From: Phanerodontia chrysosporium
Taxonomy: Eukaryota; Basidiomycota; Agaricomycetes; Polyporales; Phanerochaetaceae
DNA: 64,000 nt
Direction: 5' to 3'
Assembly: GCA_001910725.1 (NCBI GenBank)
Contig: MJGA01000024.1
Location: 248,001-312,000 of the forward strand
Part shown: positions 1 through 10,711 of the stretch, piece by piece
Numbering within the stretch: position 1 is the stretch's first letter
Layout of the letters: each line of letters opens with the position of its first letter
Program-made: the position numbers and the translations under genes
Notes under the pieces: generated by a model
The model's input: the letters and a program-made list of their open reading frames with translations, nothing else
The model's database searches: none
Told to the model about the DNA's origin: nothing

Positions 1-331
1 ATCGATGCTTCAACACAATGAGCGTCACAAACGCAGCGTCTAGCGAGCTTAACTAAGATATGAGTAGTGATGACATCTGTAGCAGGGGTTGATTGTGCCA
101 CTTGAGGTGGGATTAGAGTTATTTGCGACGAGGACCTTCACCAAGGGCTTTCCCGCCAAATATCTGCTGGTCGGAATTGAAAGAGATACTGGAAGGTTCG
201 TCTCAGGGTATGTATGACATAGGAAGGATCTATGGCTATTCGTAACACGATATAACTATACAACAACAGTATAAAACAGCTGCGGGTGACATGACTCGGC
301 ACCCCTCACACATTTTACCGGTAATCGACAC
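1..331 (+). repeat. Direct repeat copy 1 (cut by window edge)
   Basis: This segment matches 8623-8948 in the same orientation, roughly 85% identical by eye with small gaps. Shared blocks include TGAGTAGTGATGACAT, TTTCCCGCCAAATATCTGCT and TACAACAACAGTATAAAA. Similarity stops after TAATCGACAC. The left end is not visible because the match already holds at base 1. It lies outside the Plavaka element, so it is not its terminal repeat. It could be a long terminal repeat or a segmental duplication. Confidence 0.8.
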
Positions 332-1879
332 CCGTTGGTGCAATGTATGTTCACAACCGAGAGATAACAGAGGTTTGATTTGGACCTAAGTACGCACGCT
401 ACTTGTGTGCAACATGATGTGCGAAGCCGCTAAGTCTCCCTACGTACATTCTTGTATTTGATCTTATTACATGTCTGGTCACATGTAGTACTGTACACGT
501 ACATAAACGCTGTATGAGGGTATCAACTCTAGGTGCTTTCATCCTGTCCTTTAATCTCTACACGCAGACACGTGAGCTGTCGTGTATATCAGCCGCAGCA
601 AAGGAATACACCCAGAGGACGTGGCCATAAGCGCATGAAAGCCCGGTTCAATGCGTAGCAGCGGATGGCGCCAACTCCAAAGATTGGCTGTCGTGTTCTA
701 GTAGCTCAGACTCGCCGAAACTAAGGGGTTCCCCGATGTTACCGAGGACCCGCGGTGGGGCTCTGAACTTGATGGTCGAAAACTGCTTGGTGTCCTAGAA
801 GCTCCTGTCACCTGCCGTGGACTGGTCGAACTGACGCAAGTTCAGCATGAACCTCTGGGTGAGGACGGGGGGGCTAGGCAGCGATCTGTCAGTATGGACA
901 AGATCTCAAACTGGATCAAGTGTGCATACCAAGCCTTGCAAGATATCAAGTGCGACATTAGCGATCTAGTATAGAGAGAGGTGAGTGACATGACCGGTTG
1001 CGAGGCTCAAGAGAATGCCTACGCCATTGACGCTTACTGCCTGGTATGTCAGGACTCGCGCAACGTCAAGTGCGAGCAGAAATCTGCACAGGACGCTCAG
1101 ATGCTGACTACATTGTCACGAGCGAGCTGATGACCTACAAAAAATATATGGTGCCTAGATTCGATATTTCCGTCAATCGTGGAACCTCGGCAGTGTACTG
1201 ATAGTTACGCACCATCGCGAAGGAGCAACGTTGTTATCGAAGACATGCCACGAAGCCGTCTGAGCTGGTGCCAATGTGCGAAGGTTTTGACCCACGTGAG
1301 CACCACGACAAGGAGATCGGCCGATAGCGCGCTGCACCTGGTGAAGTACAACACTGCGAATTCGGGTCTCTATGGTTTTTCTCGGTAAGGAAGTACCGGA
1401 CACGCACATCTGGGCAGAGTTAGCAGTAGGCTGTGCACGTCAGGGGGGAACCGGCTCACATATTGTTCAACTTCTCAGGCACTGCAGTGCCGATGATGCA
1501 TGTGTCGAGGGGAGGGCCTACATATGCATCTTGCCGCCTCGACCAGCCGAACTATTGGACCATGTATTCAGCATGAAAAAATGTGCGTCACCAGAGACAT
1601 ACAGAGTTGGTGGCTATAGGCATGCAGCTGAGAGTGAGGACTGTCGCAGAGAGAATATAACGGTAGCGGGATTCATGGAAAAGGGCGTAAACGCGCAAGC
1701 CAGAGAATACTACGGAGGGAAATCAGCATAGAGCTCGTGCAACGCGACTGACTCACATGCTATCTGCGCGTCGGACATGAAGTCAAGGAGTTGGCTGATG
1801 ATGCTCATGACACTGAACGGGCGGCACCTGATTTGACGTCCTCAGCATCCCCATGCTGGCGCGAGGAACTCTGGATCTT
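332..1879. other. No recognisable gene
   Basis: Only short frames are open (longest about 119 codons at 1372-1731, plus) and none resembles a family I recognise. Base composition is near 50% GC, lower than in the genes further right. The stretch may be decayed internal sequence between the two direct repeats. Confidence 0.5.
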
Positions 1880-2176
1880 CTACACAACAGAATGCGTGCT
1901 TAGAAACGCGCAGACAGCCCTGGGCAGCGAAATGGGATGCTCACACATCGAGACGTTTGGGACGACGAAGGCGGTCAGACCTTGAGAGATCACCATGACC
2001 CAGCGCGTGGAAAGCAAGAGGGCCGACGACACGGTGACCCTCTTCTTCCAGACACAGGCGATCTCCTGCTCAAATGTCATCATGTACTCGTTGGCGGCCA
2101 GAGCTACACGAACCCTCCTGCAATCAGTGGAGGGCGGCCGCAAGCGGCAGACAGGCACAAACCAAATAGTGCCCAA
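1880..2176 (-). pseudogene. Relic exon of a DUF6533-type membrane protein
   Basis: The minus-strand translation contains ALAANEYMMTFEQEIACVW followed by a basic stretch and a hydrophobic segment. It follows the DUF6533 pattern of basidiomycete multi-pass membrane proteins (a tyrosine-rich helix, TFDQE, then W-[KR]-[KR] and a helix with an arginine). Only this N-terminal helix pair is recognisable. The downstream minus frame hits a stop near 1880 and I see no further helices toward base 1. The family's function is unknown. I read this as a gene remnant next to the transposon insertion site at 2262. Confidence 0.5.
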
Positions 2177-2258
2177 GTCACATAGTTGCCAACCTGGCTA
2201 AGATCTGCGAATGAGATGGGGAAGAGGTGGAGTCTCCACGACTTACAGCGACGCGAGC

Positions 2259-2262
2259 GCAC
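2259..2262. repeat. Target-site duplication, left copy (GCAC)
   Basis: GCAC directly precedes the left terminal repeat and recurs directly after the right one at 8484-8487. Four bases can match by chance, but CACTA-like elements make 2-4 bp duplications and the position is exact. Confidence 0.6.
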
Positions 2263-2287
2263 ATCAGTAAAATCACCTGGTGTCTTT
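2263..2287 (+). repeat. Left terminal inverted repeat of the Plavaka element
   Basis: ATCAGTAAAATCAC is followed by four unmatched bases and then TGTCTT. It matches the reverse complement of 8460-8483 with no indels. The first 14 bp are perfect. Confidence 0.85.
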
Positions 2288-2475
2288 CAGTACTTTTTGG
2301 TACTTTCATCTTTCGAGTCTCACTTTGCCTTCTCAGATGTTCGCTTTCCGTACTTCAGCCATACTTCTGCGCAACTTTTGGTTTGTCTTTTGAAAGCAGG
2401 TATGGCATGATTACACATGCAGAGAGGCTCAGACCAACATAGCGAACACACAATTCACACCTCAGCCATGATGAT

Positions 2476-5400
2476 TTACGAAGATAATAATTTAAATGCA
2501 TGGTGGTCCGCATATTGATTGACATAAAAAGCTTGAAATGCATCAAGACTATCAGTATGATCCAAGGAGTCTGGCACAAACCTGTGACCGAACACAGGCA
2601 GAAGATGTGCGCCACGGATTATGGCGTCAACATGAATAACACTGAGTATGAAATTCCCACCAATATCGACATCAGGCTCGACAATCCACATGCCTGTGTC
2701 CGGGCAAGGAGAATCTGACACTGTTGAGAACCAGGATACTAATGCGCATGGAAAGGGGGTACCAGAGTGCTTGAAGGAGAAAAAGAGGTGCACACGAGCC
2801 ACATGGTATGCAGAAAAACCCGTACGGCTTGAGTCGGCATGGACATAGACACAGTCGTGACGTGCAGGTCCTCCACGCCATGATGAGACTGAGCGAATGC
2901 GCTCACGACGCATGCCCTTGACACCCGACCAGTCGCTAGGGGCATAGAAGGTGGCAATTGCTGATGGAAAGATAGTGACTCGATCTGGGGCATCGGGATA
3001 GAGCGAGATGTCCGGTCCTGAATCAGAGCCTAGGTCGTCGGCTGTGCCATGGTTTTCTAAGCCGTAGAGGAAGCGGCGAATTAATTCCGGAAGGTCGGGT
3101 AGCTCGATGGCAAGAGACAAGGCCTCAAGATCGCTAGGGTATCCACGGCCTGGTAGATCATTTTCAAATTAGATTAGAAGGCAACAACTCAGAGGCAATG
3201 TACGCACTTCGAGTTCGTGCCAAAACAACCTCTGACTCTACTCGTATCTGCGCGGTATCAACGGCTCCTTCATCATCATCTTCATCGACGGAGTCACTAG
3301 CGAGAGCATCGGGATTGGGCTGAGCTGACACAGGATGCGAGAATGCGAGAAGTCCAGGGAGTGGACCGTCCAGTAGACCTCTCGTAGCGAGATCGACACG
3401 AAGGGCAGCAAGCTTATCCAAGCGTTGATTGGTGAGGAGCATTTGAGACAACGCGTTGTGTTTGTTTGAACGTCGATAAGGCTCCTTGACGGCCTTAATA
3501 TGTTTTGACTCCGTGATAGATGAGCAAAGCCCGTTGGGGGCGCCAAACAAGATGACAAGACGGCGGTAATGGACAAGAGAATGTTGACGGGGCAGCGAGA
3601 TACCCTCCGGGCGCACGCCCTCGTGTACGAACACCTCTCGTTCGCGGTGGAAGCGGTCCAGAGCCTCATCTATCGCATGCAAGGTGTCTTCGTCGATCGT
3701 GTCCTGGCGAACAAGGTAACAGAAGTCCAGAAATGCGCTGAACGTGCGCACAACACCACTAGGTACATGTCCGACAATGGCGGCTAGATACACCTACACG
3801 GGATAAATGGTGAGCATCTGGAATGGTCACATATTGGAAGTGCTGCTAACCTTCATCAGGGCTTTCGAATCGTCCCCTGTCCACTGCTTGAAACCGCGCC
3901 CCTCCGGAAATCGTCGGAGTCCAGGGAAAGACGGTGCCAGTGCGATCCTGCCATAACTTATAAGCATTCTTGTGATCAGGCATTGACACAAAAGGACATA
4001 CCGACGGTCGATGTCAGCCATGACAGCGGTCGCTCGCGTCTTCCCATGCTTCTGGACCAGGTACTCCTCGACCCATGTAACCAAATGGTCCTTGAATGTT
4101 CCCTTGATAACTTGGTGCAGAAGATCAGGCGAGAGAAGATCATGAATGTCCGCTCGTGGAAAATTGGCAGTAAAGGGCTAGAGAGCACGCAGTGAGATGA
4201 CGACTCATGGCACGCGCACTCAAACAACTCACCGTAGCATCGCTGATAATGCCGTAGTCATCCCATAATGCCTTGGGATCCAGTGCCGCTTTAGCCGCTT
4301 GCGTATGCTGATGCGACCGACTGATGCTATCGCCACCGTCAAGGTTGTCTGGCCGTGCAGTGCATCTGTACAAGCATGAGAACGACTCGAAGGATGAATC
4401 TGTGTGATCACCGACGACATACCGTGGACACCACCCTTGAACGACACAAGCGAGCAACACCTGCTCAGGATAATCTGCGATGTAAGGTCCGATTCCGTAG
4501 ACAACTCTTCGGAAATGGCCATCTGCGCACTTGACGACCTCAGGAACAGTCATTCCCGGGCGAAGAGGCTCTAGTATACACGTGAGACTGGCGTGAAAGA
4601 GCTGGCGTCGAAATTTGCGGAAGTCTGCATTGTTTTGGTACTGACGGTCGGCTATTGGTGGCGCAGCAGCACAGCGATTAGAATAAAACCTTGAGATAGA
4701 CTGTACTTCGAGACATACTCTTAGGAATTGCAAGAAAGCCAATAAGGGCCACAGCGTTGCGATGTGCACGTCGAGTGCTGTTGTGCACATTGCCGAGGGA
4801 CATGTACAAGGGGTAGTACTCGTTTTGACCTGTTGCAACCGATACTGTTGTCTTGTCGCTCCCGAGGATGAAGGGGCAAAACATGGACCCATGAGTCGAT
4901 GGATCCTCTGCGATTATGTCCTACACAACCATGTTTAGTGGTCTGTTGAACCGGTAAAGAATTGTGCATATACCACTCACAGCTTGTTCCCATGCCCAGT
5001 TACCAGACATGAAGTCTCTATATTCACGCCGGCCAGTCTTGCCGTATACGCGCTTGGGAGTGAAATCCATCTCGCTTGCGAAGTCCGTGTTACCGAGCAT
5101 GTTCTGAGCGACCTGTCGTGGGCACCGGAAGAAGACTTCATATTCGCGTGTCATCCAGGGTGGCGGGTCGGACATGGGGACAGTCCCGCTATAGCTGCCG
5201 GTGAAGCTCTGCCATGGGACATCACCTTGTGAGATGTCATCGATCACCGCTTTCATGTGGTTGTCGTTGTCGAAAAGTGGGTCGCCATACTTTGATGCAA
5301 GGAGCTGCATCCAGAAGTTAATGTCACCTGATGACATCTGTGCACGGCGGTATATGAAGTCAGCAGCTTCGAACTGCTCCCGGTCTTCAAATGGCTGGTA

Positions 5401-5849
5401 CGAAGTGTCGACGCCTTCAATACATGGGTGGTCTGGTGGCTCTTCGGAGGCAAGAAAGTGTCCGTCAGCATCGCATGGCTTGCCTGTAGAGGATAGTTGG
5501 TTAGATTACATGCAGCTCTCGGAGGGAATGCTTCACCAGTACCGTTAAGAAGTAGGTGCACTGCAGTTCGAGGACCACGTGAACGAGTCCTGCTATGCTC
5601 TTGCCGTAAAGCCTCACCATCGTCGTGTGTGCTTCCTGAACACCCCAGAGATGGATGATCACGCTCGACAATCGGGGGAGGGGAGGGAGACTCTGCAGCA
5701 AAGCCTGAAAACTGTGGAGGCGGAGGGGAGGGGCGCCGGTGAGCAGCATTGATATGTCGCAATAATCCTGACTGCGTGCTTAGTAGCTTCTTGCATCCTG
5801 CAATGGGGCATAGAATATTGCGAGGTCGGAAGGATTTGCGGGGGAGCAT
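2476..5849 (-). CDS. Plavaka transposase, multi-exon
   Basis: This should be the enzyme that cuts and moves the element, acting in the nucleus on the terminal repeats. The N-terminus (from the Met at 5849) has a C2H2 finger, CPIAGCKKLLSTQSGLLRHI followed by NAAH, typical of Plavaka proteins. The central core follows in successive exons: FWMQLLASKYGDPLF near 5310, FRCPRQVAQNMLGNTDF near 5120, CPFILGSDKTTVSVATGQN near 4880, DYPEQVLLACVVQGWCPR near 4450, PDLLHQVIKGTFKDHLVTW near 4100 and GPLPGLLAFSHP near 3350. The C-terminal exon (2476-3120) ends in KLLSS. About ten short introns with GT-AG ends join the frames without stops or frameshifts. The partner gene starts 170 bp away on the other strand, so the gap probably holds a bidirectional promoter. 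I have not assigned DDE residues. Confidence 0.85.
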
Positions 5850-6022
5850 GCTGTAGATGGGAGCGAAGGCGGTGAACGAAGAGGCCTAAGCCATGTTGAG
5901 GGCGATCACATTGATTGGGGGACCAAATCTGGCGAAAGGTCAGTCAGCTTTTGAACGGTTCCACCCGCCACCACTGCTGTCGTCCCTGTATTCCAGCCAC
6001 CTTCTGCCACATACTGGCCGAC
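5850..6022. promoter_or_regulatory. Shared divergent promoter region of the transposon genes
   Basis: This 173-bp gap separates the start codons of the minus-strand transposase and the plus-strand partner. No other sequence is available for either promoter inside the element. No clear TATA box is seen. The regulatory role is inferred from the layout only. Confidence 0.45.
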
Positions 6023-8209
6023 ATGCCCCCTAAAGGACGAGGCGGCGCAGCCAAGCCTGCTGAGCTCATCCCTGGACGTGTCTCAACTCGAGCAAAAAAT
6101 AGAGGAACGCACCCTGCCGTCAATGCAGGCTTAGTTCCAGCAAAGCGTCGCTCCACCACCGAGGTCCAAGCGGACCGTGAACACCAAGCACAACTCGAGG
6201 CAGAGGCGGAGTCTGAGGAGCAGGAAGCTCTCGAGAATGTTGCTGAACTTGAGGCACGTCAGAAAGAGCAAGATAGACAACAAGCTGGTGAGACAGACCC
6301 TGCTCCGAAGACCATGACTCGTCGAGTAGAAGATAGTTCAGGCCCTGAGGGAATGGCAGGTGAGCAATAACTCATTTTGCTGCAGCCAAATTGCTTCGAA
6401 ACTTACCTCAGATCTAGCAAGGACGAAGAGACAAGTTGACGACGATGAAAGCCCTAACGAGTCGCCATATGAGGAAGACGACAATGACTATGAGAGGTCA
6501 TCAGGCGAGGATGAATCTGACCAGGATGAGGGCGATGGGATGCTGTCAGAGGACTTGGAAGTTGTAGGCAGTCGGCGTCGTCAGAGAAAGCATCGCAAAG
6601 GTCGTGCAGATATCGACGCAATCAAGGCGAGCCTTGGCAAGAAATCACTGGGAGCGAGCAGTCAGCCATCGGCAGGGGAGCGGAGAAAGAACGGAGCTGA
6701 AGAGGAAGCGTACGCTCACGGTTGTCATTCGTGGAACCGCACGGGCATCCTTCTGATGGGTTCCCTTTCTAGCCCTCGACCGCTCAAAAGGCCTAAGCAT
6801 GCGCAACGACTTGGCGGCCTTTCAGCAGCATGGCGGGCCTCACAGAACTCCACCATTGCAGCCAGCAATCGCCCCTCAACTGTCCCGCGCGAGCACGTAC
6901 CTGAACCTGTGAACATCACAGCTAACGACTTCGGTGGATTTGACGAGGAAGGGAGGGAAGATGTTGCGAGGGAGCGTGCAGTGCAGGCATCGTTGGGGTC
7001 CAGACAGGGTAACGAGACTCAGGTGAGCCTGCACAGTACGTCAATAGATGACTACTAACCAGGAACTTGGCCGATGCGGACAGTCTCTCGTGAAGATCAA
7101 GACGACTGTGCTGTATGAAGAACGCGCTGCCCGCGGTAGGGCAAAGAACGGGCAGCGGGTTAAGCCGAAAGTTGTCGAGCTTGCGCCTGAGCTCTCCCAA
7201 ACGTTTACTGAAAGAATCGCACCAGTTATCAAGGAGTATGCCGGCGCCCAGCACGCCTGGTTCAAGATTCCTGTAGACAACCTCGAGACAATCATATCGA
7301 AGAGCCTTGGTGCCCAAGTTGTCGCCAAGTTCGATCTATCAGACCCATCTGACCCTCTCATGAAGCTGGTACGTCTGCTCATCATCAGATATGCCCTGTG
7401 GTGCTAATATACCAATCCACGAACCGGTGATCAGTGTAACGAGGCGCTCAACTCCTGGCGAAACCGGCTCGCGCAAAAGGCTGAAGACACAGTCAATACT
7501 CTCATTCAAGACGACGAGTTGCTCACCACTGTCGATGAAATCAAGGACTTCGTCCAATACCTGCTAGGAGACGAAGGTGCCAAGGCGCCATTTGTGTATG
7601 AGCACTGGGGGGCGGTACAGAACGATCAGTAAGTCACCTTTGATCCCAACTCCGCGACACCATGAACTCAGTGCACATCAACGCAGGGACGATTCCTACA
7701 CCCGCTCATTCTAGCTACATTCTCACATCATGTCGAGAAGGTATTACTGCCAGTTGAAGGTCTCGGACTTAGCTCGAGCGGATTCCCACATGGCGCGCTG
7801 ATACATTCTATCCTTGCGGTATGTGCCAACTTGAAGTGGCCCGAGCTCTTGTTCACTTGACTGACGGTTTGTAACCTTGTTCCAGGTCAATTGGGCACTC
7901 CGTTTTTGGATCACCGGAGAGTACGTCAAGCCAAAGAAGGACAGGAAGACGTTCTATTCAAAGGACAACTGGGGCGACATGAAGATGTGGACGATGGACC
8001 CGGAGACGCAAGAGAAGAAGCTCGTGTCAATCCTGCGGACGTCTCGCTGGAATAAGTCTGTATACAAGCTCAGCGCGGAGGACTGGCGGCGCCTGCGTGA
8101 CCGGGCTATGGAGTATGTCCAGGATGAGCTCGTAGAAATCCCCGATACACAAATCTTGGCTTCAAGCGGGGTGTCGGAGGCAGATGACTTCGAGTTGGTC
8201 TCTGACTAG
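6023..8209 (+). CDS. Plavaka partner protein (second ORF), function unknown
   Basis: This gene is divergently transcribed from the transposase inside the same terminal repeats. It starts at MPPKGRGGAAKPAELIPGRV. The first third is low-complexity and charged: an E/Q-rich helix (about residues 50-90) and an acidic stretch of D, E, S and Y. A basic RRRQRKHRKGR patch near 6570 could be a nuclear signal. The C-terminal half is well structured, with VNWALRFWITGEY near 7890 and NWGDMKMWTMDPETQEKKLV near 7970. Several short introns join the frames. I know no enzymatic motif in it. Such second ORFs accompany Plavaka-type elements and may bind DNA or help transposition, which is inference. Exon joins around 6640-6760 and 7620-7780 are the least certain. 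Confidence 0.7.
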
Positions 8210-8345
8210 TGCTGCTGTACTCAATGTTGTCCTAGAGTTCCACTCTTTCATAAACATTCATTTATATATTGTGATATGCAGGCGCGACGAGCATCATCTG
8301 GTCAACTTCCTGCCAGCTTATTTACCGTCTTACCGGTAGCTTCTC

Positions 8346-8454
8346 GCACTTGCAGACGGCCGGCGTCTTCCGCACGCTGAGCGACATAGCCTTCAGAAGC
8401 AAGCCTCGCCTTCTAGTCTTACAACGCTTTTCGCACTTCTGCACTTGCAGAAGT
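8346..8454 (+). repeat. Subterminal repeats at the right end of the element
   Basis: GCACTTGCAGA occurs at 8346-8356 and again at 8441-8451. The second copy is part of a near-perfect palindrome, ACTTCTGCACTTGCAGAAGT (8435-8454), with 9-bp arms. The left end carries a related ACTTCTGCGCAACT near 2364. Subterminal motifs of this kind are usual transposase-binding sites in CACTA-like elements, and binding is inferred here. Confidence 0.5.
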
Positions 8455-8459
8455 CAGAG

Positions 8460-8483
8460 AAGACAGTATGTGATTTTACTGAT
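8460..8483 (-). repeat. Right terminal inverted repeat of the Plavaka element
   Basis: GTGATTTTACTGAT (8470-8483) is the exact reverse complement of the left end. AAGACA just inside it matches TGTCTT of the left end at the same distance. Confidence 0.85.
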
Positions 8484-8487
8484 GCAC
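8484..8487. repeat. Target-site duplication, right copy (GCAC)
   Basis: Same four bases as 2259-2262, immediately outside the right terminal repeat. Confidence 0.6.
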
Positions 8488-8622
8488 TATGGAGGTCGAT
8501 TGCTTCCTGGGCCATGGGGAGAGAGTAGAGATAAGCCAGACTAGACTCGACATTTTATATGAAAGACCTTATCATAGGACAGGCACCCGGTCTTGACAGA
8601 TGCAGGCCGACGAGCCCTCCCA

Positions 8623-8948
8623 TCGCTGCTTCATCATGATCAGCGCCACCAATGGACCCTCTAGCAATCTTGACTGGAGATGTGAGTAGTGATGACATTC
8701 ATAGCAGGGTCGATCGCGCGCTCTTCGGCGAGCTTAGAGTTACTTGCGACGAGGACCTTCACCAAGGGCTTTCCCGCCAAATATCTGCTGGTTGCAATTG
8801 AAACAGATACTGGAAGGTTCGTCTCAGGGTATGCACGACATAGGAAGGATCTATGTCTATTCGTAACACGATATAACTATACAACAACAGTATAAAATAG
8901 CTGCGGGTGACATGAGCACCCCTCACACATTCTACCGGTAATCGACAC
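8623..8948 (+). repeat. Direct repeat copy 2
   Basis: Matches 1-331 in the same orientation. If the Plavaka element is removed, the two copies lie about 2.1 kb apart, which would suit a small degenerate LTR element or a local duplication. It holds AACAGTATAAAATAG, a possible TATA box, but no protein-coding frame I recognise. The 8488-8622 stretch before it has no visible gene. Confidence 0.8.
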
Positions 8949-9022
8949 ATACCTATAAATACGAAGCTTGACGAGGAGCGATATCATGGCCAGTCGGACT
9001 GCGCTGGAAGTGAAACTTAGCG

Positions 9023-9916
9023 TCATTGATACCGACTATGAAAGCACGACGTACCCTCCAGAACGCTCAACGGCAGACGCTCCACGATTGCCTTCAGCTT
9101 CGGCAGAGACCCCTCCGGACGCAGTGCCTGCAGCATGCTATGCGAGCACTCTTTGCACTTGAGTTCTCGGGCCAGGCGGGCGACGAAGCCGACCTCGAAC
9201 ACGCGTAGGTCTGCCGGGGCGTCGCGGAGGGCGCGGGCGGCTTTGCTGCGAAACTTCTTCGCCCAAAACTTGCCGCACGCGGCGCAGGGCCCGGCGAGGT
9301 CGTGTGCGTGCAGCGCCTGGAGCGCGAGCGCGGCGCGGCGCCGGTGGTACGCGAGGAGGGCGTGGTACTGCGCGGCGCTGATGTCGGCGAGCTCAGCGCA
9401 GAAGGGCCAGTGCACGGGTGCGGTCGCGCACGCATGGAAGGCGGCTGCGTCTGCGGCGCCGTCGAGGCCGAGCCGCCGCGCGATGGCGTACACGCGCACA
9501 GGCTCGCTCGCAATCACGCGCGGCGCGAGCAGCATGCGCTCGAGGGCCTGCGCCGCGGCGGCAAACTGGTATTTCTGCGCGGCGGCCAGCGCGTCGGTGA
9601 TGTCGTCGAGGTCGTAGAGGACCGGGTCCGCGACGGGGTAGGCGAAGCGCAGGAGCGTCTCGAGCAAAGCATCCGACTCTGGGACCGCGAAGACGAAGGG
9701 CTGGGCCGGGCCGGGCGTGTCCTTGGGCATCTCGCGAAAGAAGGGCGAGGCAAATCCGAGGATGGCGGCAGAGACGTGCCAGTGTGTTTCCTGAGGGGTT
9801 TGGATGATGAAGTCGGCGGGTCTGTCGAACGGCGGCGGTCCCGTCCTGCGGTGCGCGAGAAGTTCGACCGACGACGACCTCGAGCCCGGGTCTTCATTCA
9901 TAGGTATCTCAGCCAT
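9023..9916 (-). CDS. BTB/POZ-domain protein with C-terminal CxxC pairs
   Basis: BTB domains mediate protein-protein contacts and often act as Cullin-3 substrate adaptors. I chose the Met of MAEIPMNEDPGS as start because the frame upstream is not protein-like. Residues about 25-130 hold the BTB fold: PPPFDRPADFIIQTPQ, HWHVSAAILGFASPFF and VFAVPESDALLETLLRFAYP. An alpha-helical middle follows (YQFAAAAQALERMLLAP, VYAIARRLGL). The C-terminal part has CAACGKFW and CKECSHSM, two CxxC pairs that could bind zinc. A paralogue with the same order lies at 16363-17298 on the other strand. The last ~10 residues may be altered by a small intron. The substrate is unknown. Confidence 0.8.
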   Translation of the reverse strand: MAEIPMNEDPGSRSSSVELLAHRRTGPPPFDRPADFIIQTPQETHWHVSAAILGFASPFFREMPKDTPGPAQPFVFAVPESDALLETLLRFAYPVADPVLYDLDDITDALAAAQKYQFAAAAQALERMLLAPRVIASEPVRVYAIARRLGLDGAADAAAFHACATAPVHWPFCAELADISAAQYHALLAYHRRRAALALQALHAHDLAGPCAACGKFWAKKFRSKAARALRDAPADLRVFEVGFVARLARELKCKECSHSMLQALRPEGSLPKLKAIVERLPLSVLEGTSCFHSRYQ

Positions 9917-10628
9917 GGAAAAGTGCGGATCGGATAGCCAACAGGAGAATAAGTTAAAATCGGAGAACAAATGGTGGTTGGCTGCAAAGCAAGCTCACTG
10001 GCCAGCCGCAGCGTTGAAAAGTGAAGCGCGCTATTTCTTGACTGGGGTTTCAATGTGGCTCAGCCAAGTTGTTACGCCGCATTCAAAGCCAGTTTAAAGT
10101 TGTATAGAAATCCGTGCTTACATGTTCAGCTTAGCAGAGAACGGGACTCGATCGCGCTCTCTCCCACACATACCAGAACCAGCATATGTATATGATTCGC
10201 ACGTTCGCATCCAGGAGTCAAAGGCACGTTGAAGCACTCATCCCAATGTGAGGAACAGGAGGAAGAATGAGGAACGGCTTCGGGAGTGCGCTGCAGATCA
10301 CTTCGCGCTTTTCGTGTCTTGCCACTGGAGTCCCCGCCTCTCCTCATTCACCACCCGCAGATCATGGACTGCGGTCTCACGATGCCATCGTGTACAATTG
10401 TACGTTGAACAAGCTGCGGGTGCATCATGCCTCGGAGGTGCGTCGTGCGCTCGTGACCACCGCCTCTTGATCCAGGCGGAACCGGCTCAACTCCAAAAGG
10501 CCTAAAATTGCTGTCCTCCAATCGATCTTCCGTGCGGAGGCGGCATGGCAGCCAGCGAGGCGGTGCCGAGCCTGCAGGCCTTCGCCGGTCGCTGTCGGCC
10601 CACGCTCCCGCGGAACGCACGGGACAGC
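9917..10628. other. Intergenic, nothing recognised
   Basis: This separates the minus-strand BTB gene from the plus-strand secreted protein gene. It should contain both promoters. No open frame here looks like protein. Confidence 0.4.
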
Positions 10629-10635
10629 TATATAA
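10629..10635 (+). promoter_or_regulatory. TATA box of the small secreted protein gene
   Basis: TATATAA lies 77 bp upstream of the start codon, followed by a CACC/CATC-rich leader typical of strongly expressed fungal genes. Confidence 0.55.
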
Positions 10636-10711
10636 CCCCACCGTTGTGGCGACTGCGTTCTCCACAACATCTCACCCACCTCACTCCATCCACCTCACCA
10701 CAACGCTCGCC

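Larger units (their letters stand above)
2263..8483. mobile_element. Plavaka-family DNA transposon, 6.2 kb, apparently complete
   Basis: The element is bounded by a perfect 14-bp terminal inverted repeat (ATCAGTAAAATCAC at 2263, its complement ending at 8483) that continues imperfectly for about 10 bp more (TGTCTT after four mismatched bases at both ends). A 4-bp direct repeat, GCAC, flanks it at 2259-2262 and 8484-8487 and fits a target-site duplication. Inside are two divergent spliced genes: the transposase (minus) and a partner (plus). Plavaka elements belong to the CACTA-like group common in basidiomycetes. All recognisable exons stay open, so the copy is structurally intact as far as I can read it. 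Confidence 0.85.

Noticed and set aside
360..1740. Retroelement polymerase between the direct repeats
   Set aside because: No reverse transcriptase, integrase or protease motif could be found in any frame.
1..8948. The 330-bp repeats as the terminal repeats of the Plavaka element
   Set aside because: They are direct, not inverted, and true inverted ends with target duplications lie inside them at 2263 and 8483.
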